Source: Nocardioides luteus
GTDB lineage: Bacteria > Actinomycetota > Actinomycetes > Propionibacteriales > Nocardioidaceae
Direction: 5' to 3'
Assembly: GCF_014648595.1 (NCBI RefSeq)
Contig: NZ_BMRK01000005.1
Location: 103,972 to 167,971, forward strand
Length of the DNA: 64,000 bases
This document shows, piece by piece, positions 18,525 to 27,041 of the stretch. The stretch's first letter is position 1, and the number at the start of each line of letters is the position of its first letter. Both the position numbers and the translations under genes were made by a program. The notes under the pieces were generated by a model, which worked only from the letters and a program-made list of their open reading frames with translations, did not search any database and was not told the origin of the DNA.

Positions 18525-19103
18525 ATGCCAGCGTCAGCAGGAGTGCGCCGTCGAGGTGCCGTACGCAGCGAGGAGGCGCGGACCGCGGTCCTCGCCGCGA
18601 CCGGGCGGCTCTTCGCCACCGAGGGCTACGACCACCTCACCATCGAGGGGATCGCGGCCGAGGCGGGCGTCTCCAAGCAGACGATCTACCGCTGGTGGCC
18701 CTCGAAGAGCGCGGTGGTGGCCGACGCCTTGATCGAGGACCGGCTGCTGCCGGACCACCCGGTCGTACCCGACACCGGCGACATCCGCGCCGACCTGATC
18801 GCGTGGGTGCAGAGCGTCATCGAGCTGGTCGCCCAGCCCGGCTACGAGGGGCTGGTCCGCTCGCTCATCGCGGCTGCCTGCGAGAACCCCGACATCGGGG
18901 CCCGCCTCAACGACGCGCTCGGCATCACCGCCACCGTCGCGACTCGCATCGAGGCGGCTGTCGCGGCCGGCCAGCTGCCTGCGGACCTCCCTGTCGAGGA
19001 GTTCGTACGCGCTCTGGTCGGTGGGTTCGTCCTGCACGCGCTCGAGCGCACCGAGCCCGCGCCCGACGTGGCCGAGCGGATGGTGCGGGCGCTGCTCCAC
19101 TGA
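18525..19103 (+). CDS. TetR-family regulator divergent from the MMPL transporter
   Basis: A 192-residue TetR regulator. The N-terminal helix-turn-helix reads FATEGYDHLTIEGIAAEAGVSKQTIYRWWPSKSAVV, followed by an all-helical ligand-binding domain. TAAGAT sits seven bases before the ATG at 18525, which decides this start over ATGs at 18516 and 18498. It probably represses the divergent MMPL gene; that target is inferred from position. The next gene downstream starts 31 bases on and carries its own -10-like hexamer. Confidence 0.93.
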   Translation: MPASAGVRRRGAVRSEEARTAVLAATGRLFATEGYDHLTIEGIAAEAGVSKQTIYRWWPSKSAVVADALIEDRLLPDHPVVPDTGDIRADLIAWVQSVIELVAQPGYEGLVRSLIAAACENPDIGARLNDALGITATVATRIEAAVAAGQLPADLPVEEFVRALVGGFVLHALERTEPAPDVAERMVRALLH

Positions 19104-19134
19104 CCGGTCTTCGAGGCAGGGCTACGGTGGGGGC

Positions 19135-19599
19135 ATGCCGAAGGTGCCGCCGCCCGTCTACGTCGCCGTGGGCCTCGCCGCCCAACATCTCCTCGCGCCG
19201 CGCGGTCGGCCGAACGTGACGCGGTCCGTGGCCGCCGGCCTCGTCGCGGCCGGCTCGGTCTACGTCGCCGGCGGTGCCGTCCGGGCCTTCCGTCATCAGG
19301 ACACCACCGTCGACCCGCTCCGCCCCGAGCGCGCGAGTGCGGTCGTCACCGAGGGCCCCTTCCGCCACACCCGCAACCCGATGTACGTCGCCATGGCCGG
19401 CCTCCTCACCGCCCATGCGGTGCTGCGCGGGGGCTGGCTGTCGTTCGTGCCGGTGGCAGCCTTCGTCGCCGGCATCGACCGCACCCAGATCCCGGCCGAG
19501 GAGCAGGCACTGTCGTCCGGTTTCGGGGAGGCGTACGACGCCTATCGCGCCACCACGCCCCGCTGGCTCCGGCTCCCCTGGGGCGGGCGACGTGGCTGA
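19135..19599 (+). CDS. Isoprenylcysteine methyltransferase-like membrane protein
   Basis: A 154-residue small membrane protein of the ICMT/PEMT-like methyltransferase family. EGPFRHTRNPMYVAM near residues 76-90 is the recognised SAM-site block (RHPxY-type), and the C-terminal IPAEEQALSSGFGEAYDAY is also conserved in the family. About four hydrophobic stretches are visible. The bacterial substrates are generally unknown. TACGGT lies six bases before the ATG. Its last eight bases overlap the start of the VOC gene, so the two are coupled. Confidence 0.8.
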   Translation: MPKVPPPVYVAVGLAAQHLLAPRGRPNVTRSVAAGLVAAGSVYVAGGAVRAFRHQDTTVDPLRPERASAVVTEGPFRHTRNPMYVAMAGLLTAHAVLRGGWLSFVPVAAFVAGIDRTQIPAEEQALSSGFGEAYDAYRATTPRWLRLPWGGRRG

Positions 19600-19990
19600 G
19601 CTCCTCCAGACGGTCCTCGACACCACCGACGTACGCCGCCTCGCCGAGTTCTACCGCCAGCTCCTCGGCCTCACCTACCGCCTGGGCGACGAGGAGCCTT
19701 CGGAGGACGAGGACTGGCTGGTCCTCACCTGGCCCGACGGCCGTCGCGCGCTGGCGTTCAACCGCGTCGACGAGTCCGAGATGGCACCATCCCACTGGCC
19801 CGCCCCCGGCGCGGTCAAGCACATGCACCTGGACCTCACCGTGAGCTCGGTCGAAGAGCTCGACGCCGACCACGCCCGAGCCCTCGCCCTGGGCGCCGAG
19901 CTCCGCCTAGACCGCACCGACGACCCCGACGAGCCCCTCCGGGCGTACGCCGACCCCGCAGGTCACATCTTCTGCATCCTCGTCGCCTGA
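19592..19990 (+). CDS. VOC-superfamily (glyoxalase-like) protein
   Basis: A 132-residue vicinal-oxygen-chelate domain protein with the paired beta-alpha-beta-beta-beta pattern: LQTVLDTTDVRRLAEFYRQLLGL in the first half and MHLDLTVSSVEELDADHARALALGAEL in the second, ending with DPAGHIFCILVA. The metal-site His in MHLD and HIF are present, as expected for a dioxygenase/glyoxalase-like fold of unspecified substrate. The GTG start overlaps the upstream methyltransferase gene by eight bases. Palindromic repeats begin 25 bases after its stop. Confidence 0.85.
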   Translation: MAELLQTVLDTTDVRRLAEFYRQLLGLTYRLGDEEPSEDEDWLVLTWPDGRRALAFNRVDESEMAPSHWPAPGAVKHMHLDLTVSSVEELDADHARALALGAELRLDRTDDPDEPLRAYADPAGHIFCILVA

Positions 19991-20014
19991 CGGCCTGGTG
20001 GTCCCGGTGGTCCC

Positions 20015-20811
20015 GGTGGTCGAGCCTGTCGAGACCTCCCTGCCGGAAACGTGTCGCCGGGGCTGGTCTGGGCCGCTGCCCCGTTCGTGAGGGTCTTCTC
20101 GACCTGCCCCGGAGTCAAGGACGGCCTTCGGCCGCCGGCTTCGCCGGCCGCTTCGCGGTCCTGGACACCGGGACACGTCGAGAAAGGATTTGGCTGGTTA
20201 TCGGGGCGGCGGCCCGGGTGTGGTCGCGGAGGATTCGGTCGCCGGAGCTAGTCACCGGTGGTCGAGCTTGTCGAGACCACCCCACTCGGAACACAAACCC
20301 CCGGCGGTGTTCTCCGGTGGTCGAGCCTGTCGAGACCTCCCTGCCGGAAACGACCACCGAAAGCGGACTCTGGGCCGCCGACCCGTTCGTGAGGGTCTTC
20401 TCGACCTGCCCCGGAGTCAAGGACGGCCTGCGGCCGCCGGCTTCGCCGGCCGCTTCGCGGTCCTGGACACCGGGACAGGTCGAGAAAGGATTTGGCTGGC
20501 TGTCGGGGCGGCGGACCGGGTGTGGTCGCGGGGGGATTCGGTCGCCGGAGCTACTCCCCGGTGGTCGAGCTTGTCGAGACCTCCCTGCCGGAAACGTGTC
20601 CCGGAAGACGACTGTGGGCCGCCGACCCGCTCCTGAGGGTCTTCTCGACCCATCCCGGAGTCAAGGACGGCCTACGGCCGCCGGCTGCGCCGGCCGCTTC
20701 GCGGTCCTGGACACCGGGACAGGTCGAGAAAGGATTTGGCTGGCTATCGGGGCGGCGGCCCGAGTGTGGCGCGGAGAAAACGAGACCTCGGAGGTCGAGC
20801 TTGTCGAGACC
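20015..20811. repeat. Upstream repeat array of the DUF222/HNH locus
   Basis: This roughly 800-base region has no supportable gene. It holds five copies of a palindrome-like repeat (GGTGGTCGAGC followed by YTGTCGAGACC; starts 20015, 20257, 20316, 20560 and a variant at 20790). Between them are three homologous modules, each folding into a long hairpin with ends TCTCGACCTG-like and CAGGTCGAGA-like: 20097-20183, 20399-20485 and 20643-20729. Inside each are smaller hairpins of GGCC and GCCGGC type. The modules are near-identical, with a period of about 300 then 245 bases. The 183 bases that follow are relatively AT-rich and include GATAAT at 20921, a possible promoter for the HNH gene. Confidence 0.9.
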
Positions 20812-20994
20812 ACCAAACCCACAACAACTACCCCGTTCGTGGGAGGAGGTGGCTTATCGGGCCACTTACCATCCACAGATTCGATCCTGAGATTCGCTCA
20901 GAAAAGTGCATCTGATCAGGGATAATATGTGGCATCGGCGGCAAGGAAAGAGTAGAATCAGGCCCATCACGACACACCCTTGAAGGGAGGAACG

Positions 20995-22236
20995 ATGAGC
21001 CTCGAGCACGACACGGTTGATGCTGACCTGAGCGCCATCGAGGCCTCTCTCGACGACCTCCTGACTCGGGATCCGGCTTATTGGCGGACCAGTCAGAAGA
21101 AAGACGCATTGCAGCGGCTGGAGAAGATCCAGGCCAAGCAGGCGGCCGTGAAGCTCCGGCTGCTCGCCACGGCTGGTGATATCGCTGAGGAGACCGGCGC
21201 GAAGGACGTCTCCGGGTGGATGCGGACCGAGCTCCTCGTCGACAAGGGCGTCGCCCGCTCCCAGGTGAACCTGGCTGCCAGCCTCGTCAAGTACGAACTG
21301 GTCGCAGAGGGTCTCGCCGAAGGTGTGCTGTCCCAGGACAAAGCCCGGGCAATCACCAAGGCCCTCGATCAGATCGAGACCGACCCGGCTGCCAGTGCCG
21401 AGGACCTGCTCTTGGCGGAGAAGTTGTTGGTCGAGCATGCGACCTGGTGGACCGCGAATGAGTTGAAGGGCGCCGGCAAACGGATCCTGCTGATGGTCGA
21501 CCCCGACCGGTTCGAAGCCGCTGAAGCCAAGGCGCTGCAGCGGGAAGAAGAGCACGCCCAGCGGCGCACGTTCTTCCAGTCCCGCGACAACGGCGACGGC
21601 ACCATCGATATCCAAGCCCGAGTCTCTCGTGCGGTCGGGCTGCGGCTGCGCACGATGCTGGACTCGCTGGCTCAGCCGCGGAAGTGGTCCGCGGAGGAGA
21701 AGGGCCGCAAAGCCCCCTACGACCGGCTGCTGGGTCAGGCCTTCGCGCGGGTCATCGACACCTACGACGTCGAGAACCTGCCCCGTCATGGTGGCCACGC
21801 AACCACAGTCTTCGTGACCATGAGCCTGGACGAGCTCCGCAAGGACCTGGCCACCGCTTCGCTCGGGTTCGACGGTGAGAAGATCACCGCCGCGGAAGCC
21901 AGAAGGATGGCGTGCAACGCCGATCTCGTCCCGGTCGTGTTGGGCACGGACTCGGAGGTCCTCGACCTCGGCCGCACCGCCCGCCTGGCGCACCCGATCC
22001 AACACCGCGCACTCCGGCTCCGAGACAAGTGCTGTCAAGCAGAAGACTGCGATGCCCCAGCCGCCTGGACCGAAGCACACCATCTGAAACCCTGGTCCGA
22101 AGGTGGCGAGACCAACCTGGCCGACATGGTGCTGTTGTGTCCGAGTGACCATCACCGGATCCACGACCCGAACTACGACCACGAACGGCTGCCCGACGGG
22201 CGGATCCGGTTCAGCCGACGCGCCTCCACGTCCTGA
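20995..22236 (+). CDS. DUF222/HNH endonuclease-domain protein (13E12 repeat family)
   Basis: A 413-residue protein of the actinobacterial 13E12 family. A helical DUF222 region covers roughly residues 1-300, and a C-terminal HNH nuclease domain includes CCQAEDCDAPAAWTEAHHL (paired Cys and the His-His core), then TNLADMVLLCPSDHHRIHD (Asn and final His). HNH domains cut DNA with a divalent metal. The ATG at 20995 has AGGGAGGA just upstream. The gene is flanked on both sides by palindromic repeat arrays, and its upstream region is more AT-rich than the surroundings, suggesting acquisition or mobility. The biological role of the family is not established. Confidence 0.92.
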   Translation: MSLEHDTVDADLSAIEASLDDLLTRDPAYWRTSQKKDALQRLEKIQAKQAAVKLRLLATAGDIAEETGAKDVSGWMRTELLVDKGVARSQVNLAASLVKYELVAEGLAEGVLSQDKARAITKALDQIETDPAASAEDLLLAEKLLVEHATWWTANELKGAGKRILLMVDPDRFEAAEAKALQREEEHAQRRTFFQSRDNGDGTIDIQARVSRAVGLRLRTMLDSLAQPRKWSAEEKGRKAPYDRLLGQAFARVIDTYDVENLPRHGGHATTVFVTMSLDELRKDLATASLGFDGEKITAAEARRMACNADLVPVVLGTDSEVLDLGRTARLAHPIQHRALRLRDKCCQAEDCDAPAAWTEAHHLKPWSEGGETNLADMVLLCPSDHHRIHDPNYDHERLPDGRIRFSRRASTS

Positions 22237-22246
22237 CCGCACACTC

Positions 22247-22954
22247 GGTGGTCGAGCTTGTCGAGACCCTCTTCGCGCAACGCGAGGCCGTAACCTGTTG
22301 CGTTCCACCGGCCTGACCCCGCGGAGAGTGGTCTCGACAAGCTCGACCACCGTGAGACCCCGCGTCTTGAGCCGACGAGAGCGAACGGCGAGCGACCGTG
22401 TTGGTCTCGACATGCCTTTGGTTCAGCGACTCTGGCGGCTCGACTGAGATGCATCCCCACACCGGTGGTCGAGCCTGTCGAGACCCCTCTTCGGGCAACG
22501 CCAACTCCGGTCTGCTGCGTGCCACTGGCCTGGTCTTCCGTGGAAGGTGGTCTCGACAGGCTCGACCACCGGGGGAGACCTTGGGGGTTGAGTCGCTGCG
22601 TGTGCGAGCGGGGAGCGACTGTGTTGGTCTCGACACGCCTTCGCCTGGCGGCTCCGGCGGCTCGACCAGCGGTTGCGAGGGTTTCGCCCTCTTCGTCCGA
22701 TGGCTCCTTCGAAGTCTCGGTTCGCCCGCGCCACACCCCTCGCCGCCGCCCCGATATTGGCGAGATCTTTTCTCGATCGGGTGTCGGGTCAAGGATGGCC
22801 GTAGGCCACCGCGCAAGCGGCGGGCGAAGCCCGTCCTTGACGCGGCGCGTGATCGAGAGACACTGAGAGATCGGGTCGGCGGCGAACCTTGGAGCCAAAG
22901 AAGAGTCGCTTGGCGATGTCCGCACGCGGGGTGGTCTCGACAGGCTCGACCTCC
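22247..22954. repeat. Downstream repeat array of the DUF222/HNH locus
   Basis: No gene is supported here. Two diverged direct copies of a unit of about 215 bases begin at 22247 and 22464. Each starts with the GGTGGTCGAG repeat and carries an inverted copy (22330-22351 and 22549-22570), so each unit can fold on itself. A further inverted copy is at 22933-22954. A larger hairpin, TCTCGATC at 22771 pairing with GATCGAGA at 22851, has the same nested-hairpin design as the three upstream modules but a different sequence. Confidence 0.88.
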
Positions 22955-23004
22955 GGTGAGACAGGTTGCGACGGGCACGACCACCGGTGGGTGAGAATGG
23001 CGGA

Positions 23005-23301
23005 ATGAGCGACTTCGAGTACGCGAACAACCAGGCCGAGCACCGCTACGAGGCCCGTGATGGGGAGACCGTGGCGGGGATGGCGGTCTATCGGCTGCCT
23101 GATGACGAGCACGTGGACTTCGTGCACACCGAGGTGCCGGAGGCCTACAGCGGGCAGGGATTGGCCGCGAGGCTGGTCGAGTTCGCGCTCGCCGATGTGA
23201 AGGCGAAGGGGAAGCGGATCGTGCCGCATTGCCCGTACGTGGCGAAGTGGCTGAAGAAGCACGGCGAGGAGTACGCCGAGATCACCGACTGGCCAGGCTG
23301 A
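23005..23301 (+). CDS. NATD1-like GNAT acetyltransferase (COG2388)
   Basis: A 98-residue single-domain acetyltransferase of the small NATD1/YjdJ-like group. The acetyl-CoA loop region is EAYSGQGLAARLVEFALADVKAKG, followed by RIVPHCPYVAKWLKKH, a block characteristic of this group. The protein is about two thirds the size of a normal GNAT, which is usual for the family; the substrate is unknown. GAGAAT precedes the ATG by six bases. The gene stands alone between the repeat array and a convergent unknown gene. Confidence 0.88.
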   Translation: MSDFEYANNQAEHRYEARDGETVAGMAVYRLPDDEHVDFVHTEVPEAYSGQGLAARLVEFALADVKAKGKRIVPHCPYVAKWLKKHGEEYAEITDWPG

Positions 23302-23310
23302 CCGAGACCG

Positions 23311-24222
23311 TCAGACATCCGCAGGCTTGCGCGGCTCCAGGCCGAGCTTGGCCAGCGGGGTGCGGGTCATGTGGGCCGAGGGCCAGGCCTGGCCGCGGGT
23401 CGAGGTGCCGCGGGAGTAGGGCTTGGCGCCTGACTGGTAGGTCACGAAGAACTCGTCGCCGACCTCGGCGAGGCCTTCGGCCAGGTTGGGCAGCGACTGG
23501 ACGGCTCGGGACCGGATGGTGACCCGGTCCTGGACCACCAGCTGGCTGCGCCGAGCAGGCCCGCGGGAGACGCTGAAGACGTACTCCTCCTTGCGGACCA
23601 CCACGCCCTGGGTGCCGACAGGGGTGCGTACGCCGATGGGGGTCTTGATCTGCCAGCTGTCGTCCTTGCGGATGTACTTGTAGAGCCGGTTGTTGGCGTC
23701 CGAGCCGACGTAGAGCTGGTCCTTGGTGGCGGCGAGGTAGGAGCCGGCGGCGAGCGCGACCAGCGGGGCGACCGTCGAGACGGTCGAGAAGCGCTCGGCG
23801 TGGACGAGCTCGGTCAGCGAGTAGCGGTAGAGGCGGGGCGGGTTGCCCTCGCGGCAGACGTAGACCTCGTCGCCGATGACCGCGACGCCACCGGCGTTGA
23901 CCGGGCCGCTGACGCTGCCCTTCGGGCCGCCCAGATAGACGGCGTTGATCAGCTCGCCCGACGGCTTGTCGACCAGGGCGAGCGCGGAGCCGAGCTTGTC
24001 GCCGTAGTAGCCCTGCAGGAGCAGGTCGGCCTCGGGGGAGTAGGCCAGCCCCTGGGGGATCCAGCCGTGGTCCTCGTCGCCGGTGAGCACCTCGGCGGTC
24101 GCGATGTGCGGGATCATCGGGCCCAGGCTGCTGCCGCTGCGGCCCAGCCAGGCCTCGGTGCGGGCGATGCCGCGCTGGACCCACTTCTGCTGCCGTTTCA
24201 GAGTCAGCTCCGGATCGGTCAC
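23311..24222 (-). CDS. Conserved protein of unknown function, probable beta-propeller
   Basis: I do not recognise this 303-residue protein. It has no signal peptide or membrane helix. Repeated short strand-turn patterns such as HGWIPQGLAYSPEADLLLQGYY, GGVAVIGDEVYVCREG and LYVGSDANNRLYKYIR resemble SMP-30/NHL-type propeller blades. GTG 24222 was preferred because TAGATT is eight bases upstream; a TTG two codons earlier is the alternative. It is convergent with the small acetyltransferase and divergent from the flavin dehydrogenase. Confidence 0.75.
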   Translation of the reverse strand: MTDPELTLKRQQKWVQRGIARTEAWLGRSGSSLGPMIPHIATAEVLTGDEDHGWIPQGLAYSPEADLLLQGYYGDKLGSALALVDKPSGELINAVYLGGPKGSVSGPVNAGGVAVIGDEVYVCREGNPPRLYRYSLTELVHAERFSTVSTVAPLVALAAGSYLAATKDQLYVGSDANNRLYKYIRKDDSWQIKTPIGVRTPVGTQGVVVRKEEYVFSVSRGPARRSQLVVQDRVTIRSRAVQSLPNLAEGLAEVGDEFFVTYQSGAKPYSRGTSTRGQAWPSAHMTRTPLAKLGLEPRKPADV

Positions 24223-24359
24223 GGGCAAAAAATCTATCCGTTCGGCGACCGTTCGGCGACGGCTTCGGGGTGCGAGTCCGGCAACTGTCCACCTGACGGA
24301 ACGGTCGGGCGACAGGTTCCATGTACCGGTGGGTATGGGAGATGGCAGGATCTGCCGAC

Positions 24360-26021
24360 ATGACCAAGCGCGCCGACGTGATCGTGGTGGGAGCCGGCCT
24401 CGCCGGCCTGGCGGCAGCGGCCGAGGCCGCCGATGCGGGAAAGAGTGTCCTCCTGGTCGACCAGGAGCCGGAGCAGTCGCTCGGCGGACAGGCCTTCTGG
24501 AGCCTCGGCGGCCTCTTCCTCGTCGACAGCCCCGAGCAGCGCCGGATGGGCATCAAGGACTCACCCGAGCTGGCGCTCCAGGACTGGATGGGTTCCGCCC
24601 AGTTCGACCGCGACGAGGACCTGTGGCCGCGACGGTGGGCCGAGGCGTACCTCGACTTCGCGGCCGGCGAGAAGCGCTCGTGGCTGCGGCAGATGGGCCA
24701 CCGGATCTTTCCGGTCGTCGGTTGGGCCGAGCGCGGTGACGGCCGCGCCGACGGCCACGGCAACTCGGTCCCGCGCTTCCACATCACCTGGGGCACCGGG
24801 CCGGGCGTGGTCGAGCCGTTCGAGCGGAGGGTGCGCGCCCACGCCGACAGCGGCCGGATCACCTTCGCCTTCCGGCACCGTGTCGACCAGGTGCTGGTCG
24901 AGGACGGCACCGCCGTCGGCGTACGCGGCATGGTGCTCGAGCCCAGCGACATCGAGCGCGGCCACGCCTCCTCGCGCACCGAGGTGGAGGACTTCGAGCT
25001 CCGCGGCCAGGCCGTGATCGTCACCTCCGGCGGCATCGGCGGCAACCATGACCTGGTCCGCAAGCACTGGCCCTCGCGCCTCGGCACCCCGCCGAAGTCG
25101 ATGGTCTCCGGCGTGCCTGCGCACGTCGACGGACGGATGCTCGAGATCACCGCCGCGGCCGGCGCGAAGATCATCAACGACGACCGGATGTGGCACTACG
25201 TGGAGGGCATCCGCAACTGGGACTCGATCTGGGCCAACCACGGCATCCGGATCCTCCCCGGCCCCTCGTCGCTGTGGCTGGACGCCACCGGCCAGCGTCT
25301 CCCGGCACCGTTCTTCCCCGGCTTCGACACCCTCGGCACGCTCAAGCACCTGCGCCAGACCGGCTACGACTACTCCTGGTTCGTGCTCACCGAGAAGATC
25401 ATCAAGAAGGAGTTCGCGCTCTCCGGCTCGGAGCAGAACCCCGACCTGACCGGCAAGGACATCAAGCTGCTCGCCGAGCGGGCGCGCAAGGGCCCGGGTC
25501 CGGTGAAGAACTTCATGGACCACGGCGAGGACTTCGTGGTCGCCGACAACCTCACCGCCCTGGTCCACGGCATGAACGGCCTCGCCGAGAAGGACCCGAC
25601 CGGCCCGCAGATCGTCGAGAGCGAGCTGCGCCGGATCATCGAGGCCCGCGACCGCGAGATCGCCAACAACTTCACCAAGGACGCCCAGGTCACCGCGCTG
25701 TACGCCGCCCGCCACTACCGCGGCGACAAGCTGCAGCGCACCGCCAAGCCCCACCGCATCCTCGACCCCGAGGCCGGCCCGCTGATCGCGGTCAAGCTCC
25801 ACATCCTCTCCCGCAAGACGCTCGGCGGGCTCCAGACCGACCTCTCCGGCCGCTGCCTGACCTCCGCCGGCACCCCGCTCCCCGGCCTCTACGCGGCCGG
25901 CGAGGTCTCCGGCTTCGGCGGCGGCGGGATGATGGGCTACAACGCGCTCGAGGGCACCTTCCTCGGCGGCTGCCTGTTCTCGGGACGTACGGCGGGACGA
26001 GCTGCGGCAGCAGCGATCTGA
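24360..26021 (+). CDS. FAD-binding dehydrogenase (fumarate reductase/KsdD-like flavoprotein)
   Basis: A 553-residue flavoprotein of the fumarate reductase/succinate dehydrogenase-like superfamily, in the group often annotated FAD-binding dehydrogenase (COG3573-like). The FAD motif VIVVGAGLAGLAAAAEAADAGKSVLLVDQE is at the N-terminus, QSLGGQAFWSLGGLF follows, and the C-terminal FAD-clamp GLYAAGEVSGFGGGGMMGYNALEGTFLGG is intact. No heme-binding or flavin-transfer domain is present. Relatives oxidise steroid or other ring substrates, but the substrate here is unknown. AGGA nine bases before ATG 24360 decides the start over ATG 24342. Confidence 0.88.
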   Translation: MTKRADVIVVGAGLAGLAAAAEAADAGKSVLLVDQEPEQSLGGQAFWSLGGLFLVDSPEQRRMGIKDSPELALQDWMGSAQFDRDEDLWPRRWAEAYLDFAAGEKRSWLRQMGHRIFPVVGWAERGDGRADGHGNSVPRFHITWGTGPGVVEPFERRVRAHADSGRITFAFRHRVDQVLVEDGTAVGVRGMVLEPSDIERGHASSRTEVEDFELRGQAVIVTSGGIGGNHDLVRKHWPSRLGTPPKSMVSGVPAHVDGRMLEITAAAGAKIINDDRMWHYVEGIRNWDSIWANHGIRILPGPSSLWLDATGQRLPAPFFPGFDTLGTLKHLRQTGYDYSWFVLTEKIIKKEFALSGSEQNPDLTGKDIKLLAERARKGPGPVKNFMDHGEDFVVADNLTALVHGMNGLAEKDPTGPQIVESELRRIIEARDREIANNFTKDAQVTALYAARHYRGDKLQRTAKPHRILDPEAGPLIAVKLHILSRKTLGGLQTDLSGRCLTSAGTPLPGLYAAGEVSGFGGGGMMGYNALEGTFLGGCLFSGRTAGRAAAAAI

Positions 26022-26043
26022 CCCCGGTGGTCGGCACCCTCCC

Positions 26044-26065
26044 GGTGGTCGAGCCTGTCGAGACC
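26044..26065 (+). repeat. Solitary GGTGGTCGAG-type palindromic repeat
   Basis: A single copy of the same 22-base repeat found in the HNH-flanking arrays, placed in the 46-base gap between two convergent genes. The position suggests a transcription-end or DNA-binding function rather than coding. Confidence 0.85.
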
Positions 26066-26067
26066 CC

Positions 26068-26391
26068 TCAGTGCGCCCCGGAGAGGTTCAGCCCGACCAC
26101 GCCGACGACGATCATCGCCAGGAAGGCGGCCTTGGCGGCGCTGAGGTGCTCGCCGAGGAACATCACGCCGATCGCGGCGACCAAGGCGGTGCCCAGGCCC
26201 GACCAGATCGCGTACGCCACCGAGACCGGCATCCGCTGCACGACCACCGACAGCAGCCAGATCGAGGTGCCGTAGCCGAGCAGGACGATGGCCGACCAGG
26301 TGAGGTTGCGGAAGCCGTCGGCGCGGGGCAGCAGCGCGGTGCTGACGACCTCGATCGCGATCGCGGCGACGAGCAGAGCGGCGGCGTACAT
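26068..26391 (-). CDS. SMR-family multidrug/quaternary-ammonium exporter
   Basis: A 107-residue small multidrug resistance protein with four transmembrane helices that works as an antiparallel dimer driven by protons. The essential helix-1 Glu is in AIAIEVVSTALL (Glu14), with WSGLGTALVAAIGVMFLGE as the helix-3/loop signature. AGGAGG precedes the ATG. It is divergent from a TetR regulator, and the intervening DNA contains a strong operator, so induction by a cationic compound is likely. Whether it exports antiseptic cations or guanidinium-type compounds cannot be settled from sequence. Confidence 0.93.
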   Translation of the reverse strand: MYAAALLVAAIAIEVVSTALLPRADGFRNLTWSAIVLLGYGTSIWLLSVVVQRMPVSVAYAIWSGLGTALVAAIGVMFLGEHLSAAKAAFLAMIVVGVVGLNLSGAH

Positions 26392-26410
26392 GGGTCCTCC
26401 TGGGGCGAGA

Positions 26411-26451
26411 TGTAGCGACTGCTACACCCCGAAAATGTAGCAGTCGCTACA
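26411..26451. promoter_or_regulatory. Paired TetR operators between SMR and tetR
   Basis: TGTAGCGACTGCTACA at 26411-26426 and its exact inverse TGTAGCAGTCGCTACA at 26436-26451 are separated by nine bases; each is itself a near-palindrome. The right copy lies where the -35 of the tetR promoter should be, with CATAAT at 26459-26464 and ATG at 26472. This is a strong bidirectional autorepression site by inspection. Confidence 0.88.
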
Positions 26452-26471
26452 TGATCGGCATAATGAAATCC

Positions 26472-27023
26472 ATGGACCGCAAGGAGGAGCTGCTCGAGCA
26501 GGTCGTCGAGCACGTGCTCGAGCACGGGCTGATCGGGCTGACCCTGCGTCCGCTGGCGGCAGCGATCGGCACCAGCGACCGGATGCTGATCTATCACTTC
26601 GGCGGCCGCGACGAGCTGGTCGCCGCCGTGGTCGCGCGTGCCAACGACCACTCCGTCGCGGCGGTGAAGTCGATGGAGCCGGCCGAGGACGTACGAACCG
26701 GGGTGGAGGCGCTGTGGCACGCCTACCGCGAGGAGCCGATGCACAGCTGCCTGCAGATCTATCTCCAGGCGGCCGCGACCGGGCTGATCGGGATGGAGCC
26801 CTACCGATCGGTGGTGCGGGCGGCCAACGAGCTCTGGTACGCAGCGTTGCGCGACTACATCACCGCCTGCGGCGCACCCCCTGAGCGTGCGGGCCGGATC
26901 GCCACGCTGGTCGACTCCTCGCTGATCGGCTTCCACCTGGATCTGGCCACCGACCGGCCCGACGAGCTCGCCACCGGGGTGGCCGATCTCGCCGTGGCGG
27001 CGGGTGCGATCGCCGCTGCCTGA
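26472..27023 (+). CDS. TetR-family regulator of the SMR exporter
   Basis: A 183-residue TetR regulator. The DNA-binding domain is VLEHGLIGLTLRPLAAAIGTSDRMLIYHFGGRDELV, followed by a helical effector domain. The start at 26472 is chosen because CATAAT is seven bases upstream and the 16-base operator ends at 26451, leaving earlier ATGs (26451, 26463) inside the operator or promoter. It should repress both itself and the divergent SMR gene. The DUF1275 gene follows after 18 bases and could share the transcript. Confidence 0.93.
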   Translation: MDRKEELLEQVVEHVLEHGLIGLTLRPLAAAIGTSDRMLIYHFGGRDELVAAVVARANDHSVAAVKSMEPAEDVRTGVEALWHAYREEPMHSCLQIYLQAAATGLIGMEPYRSVVRAANELWYAALRDYITACGAPPERAGRIATLVDSSLIGFHLDLATDRPDELATGVADLAVAAGAIAAA

Positions 27024-27041
27024 ACCGGGCACAATGCGCGG

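Noticed and set aside
20218-20925. Open frames of 130-235 codons inside the upstream repeat array
   Set aside because: They repeat the same translated palindromes (RACRD, VKDGLRPP) in step with the DNA repeats, lack domains and ribosome sites, and occur on both strands.
20015-22954. Insertion sequence or prophage with the HNH gene as transposase or terminase neighbour
   Set aside because: No transposase, integrase, phage structural gene or target-site duplication was found; only repeat arrays flank the gene.
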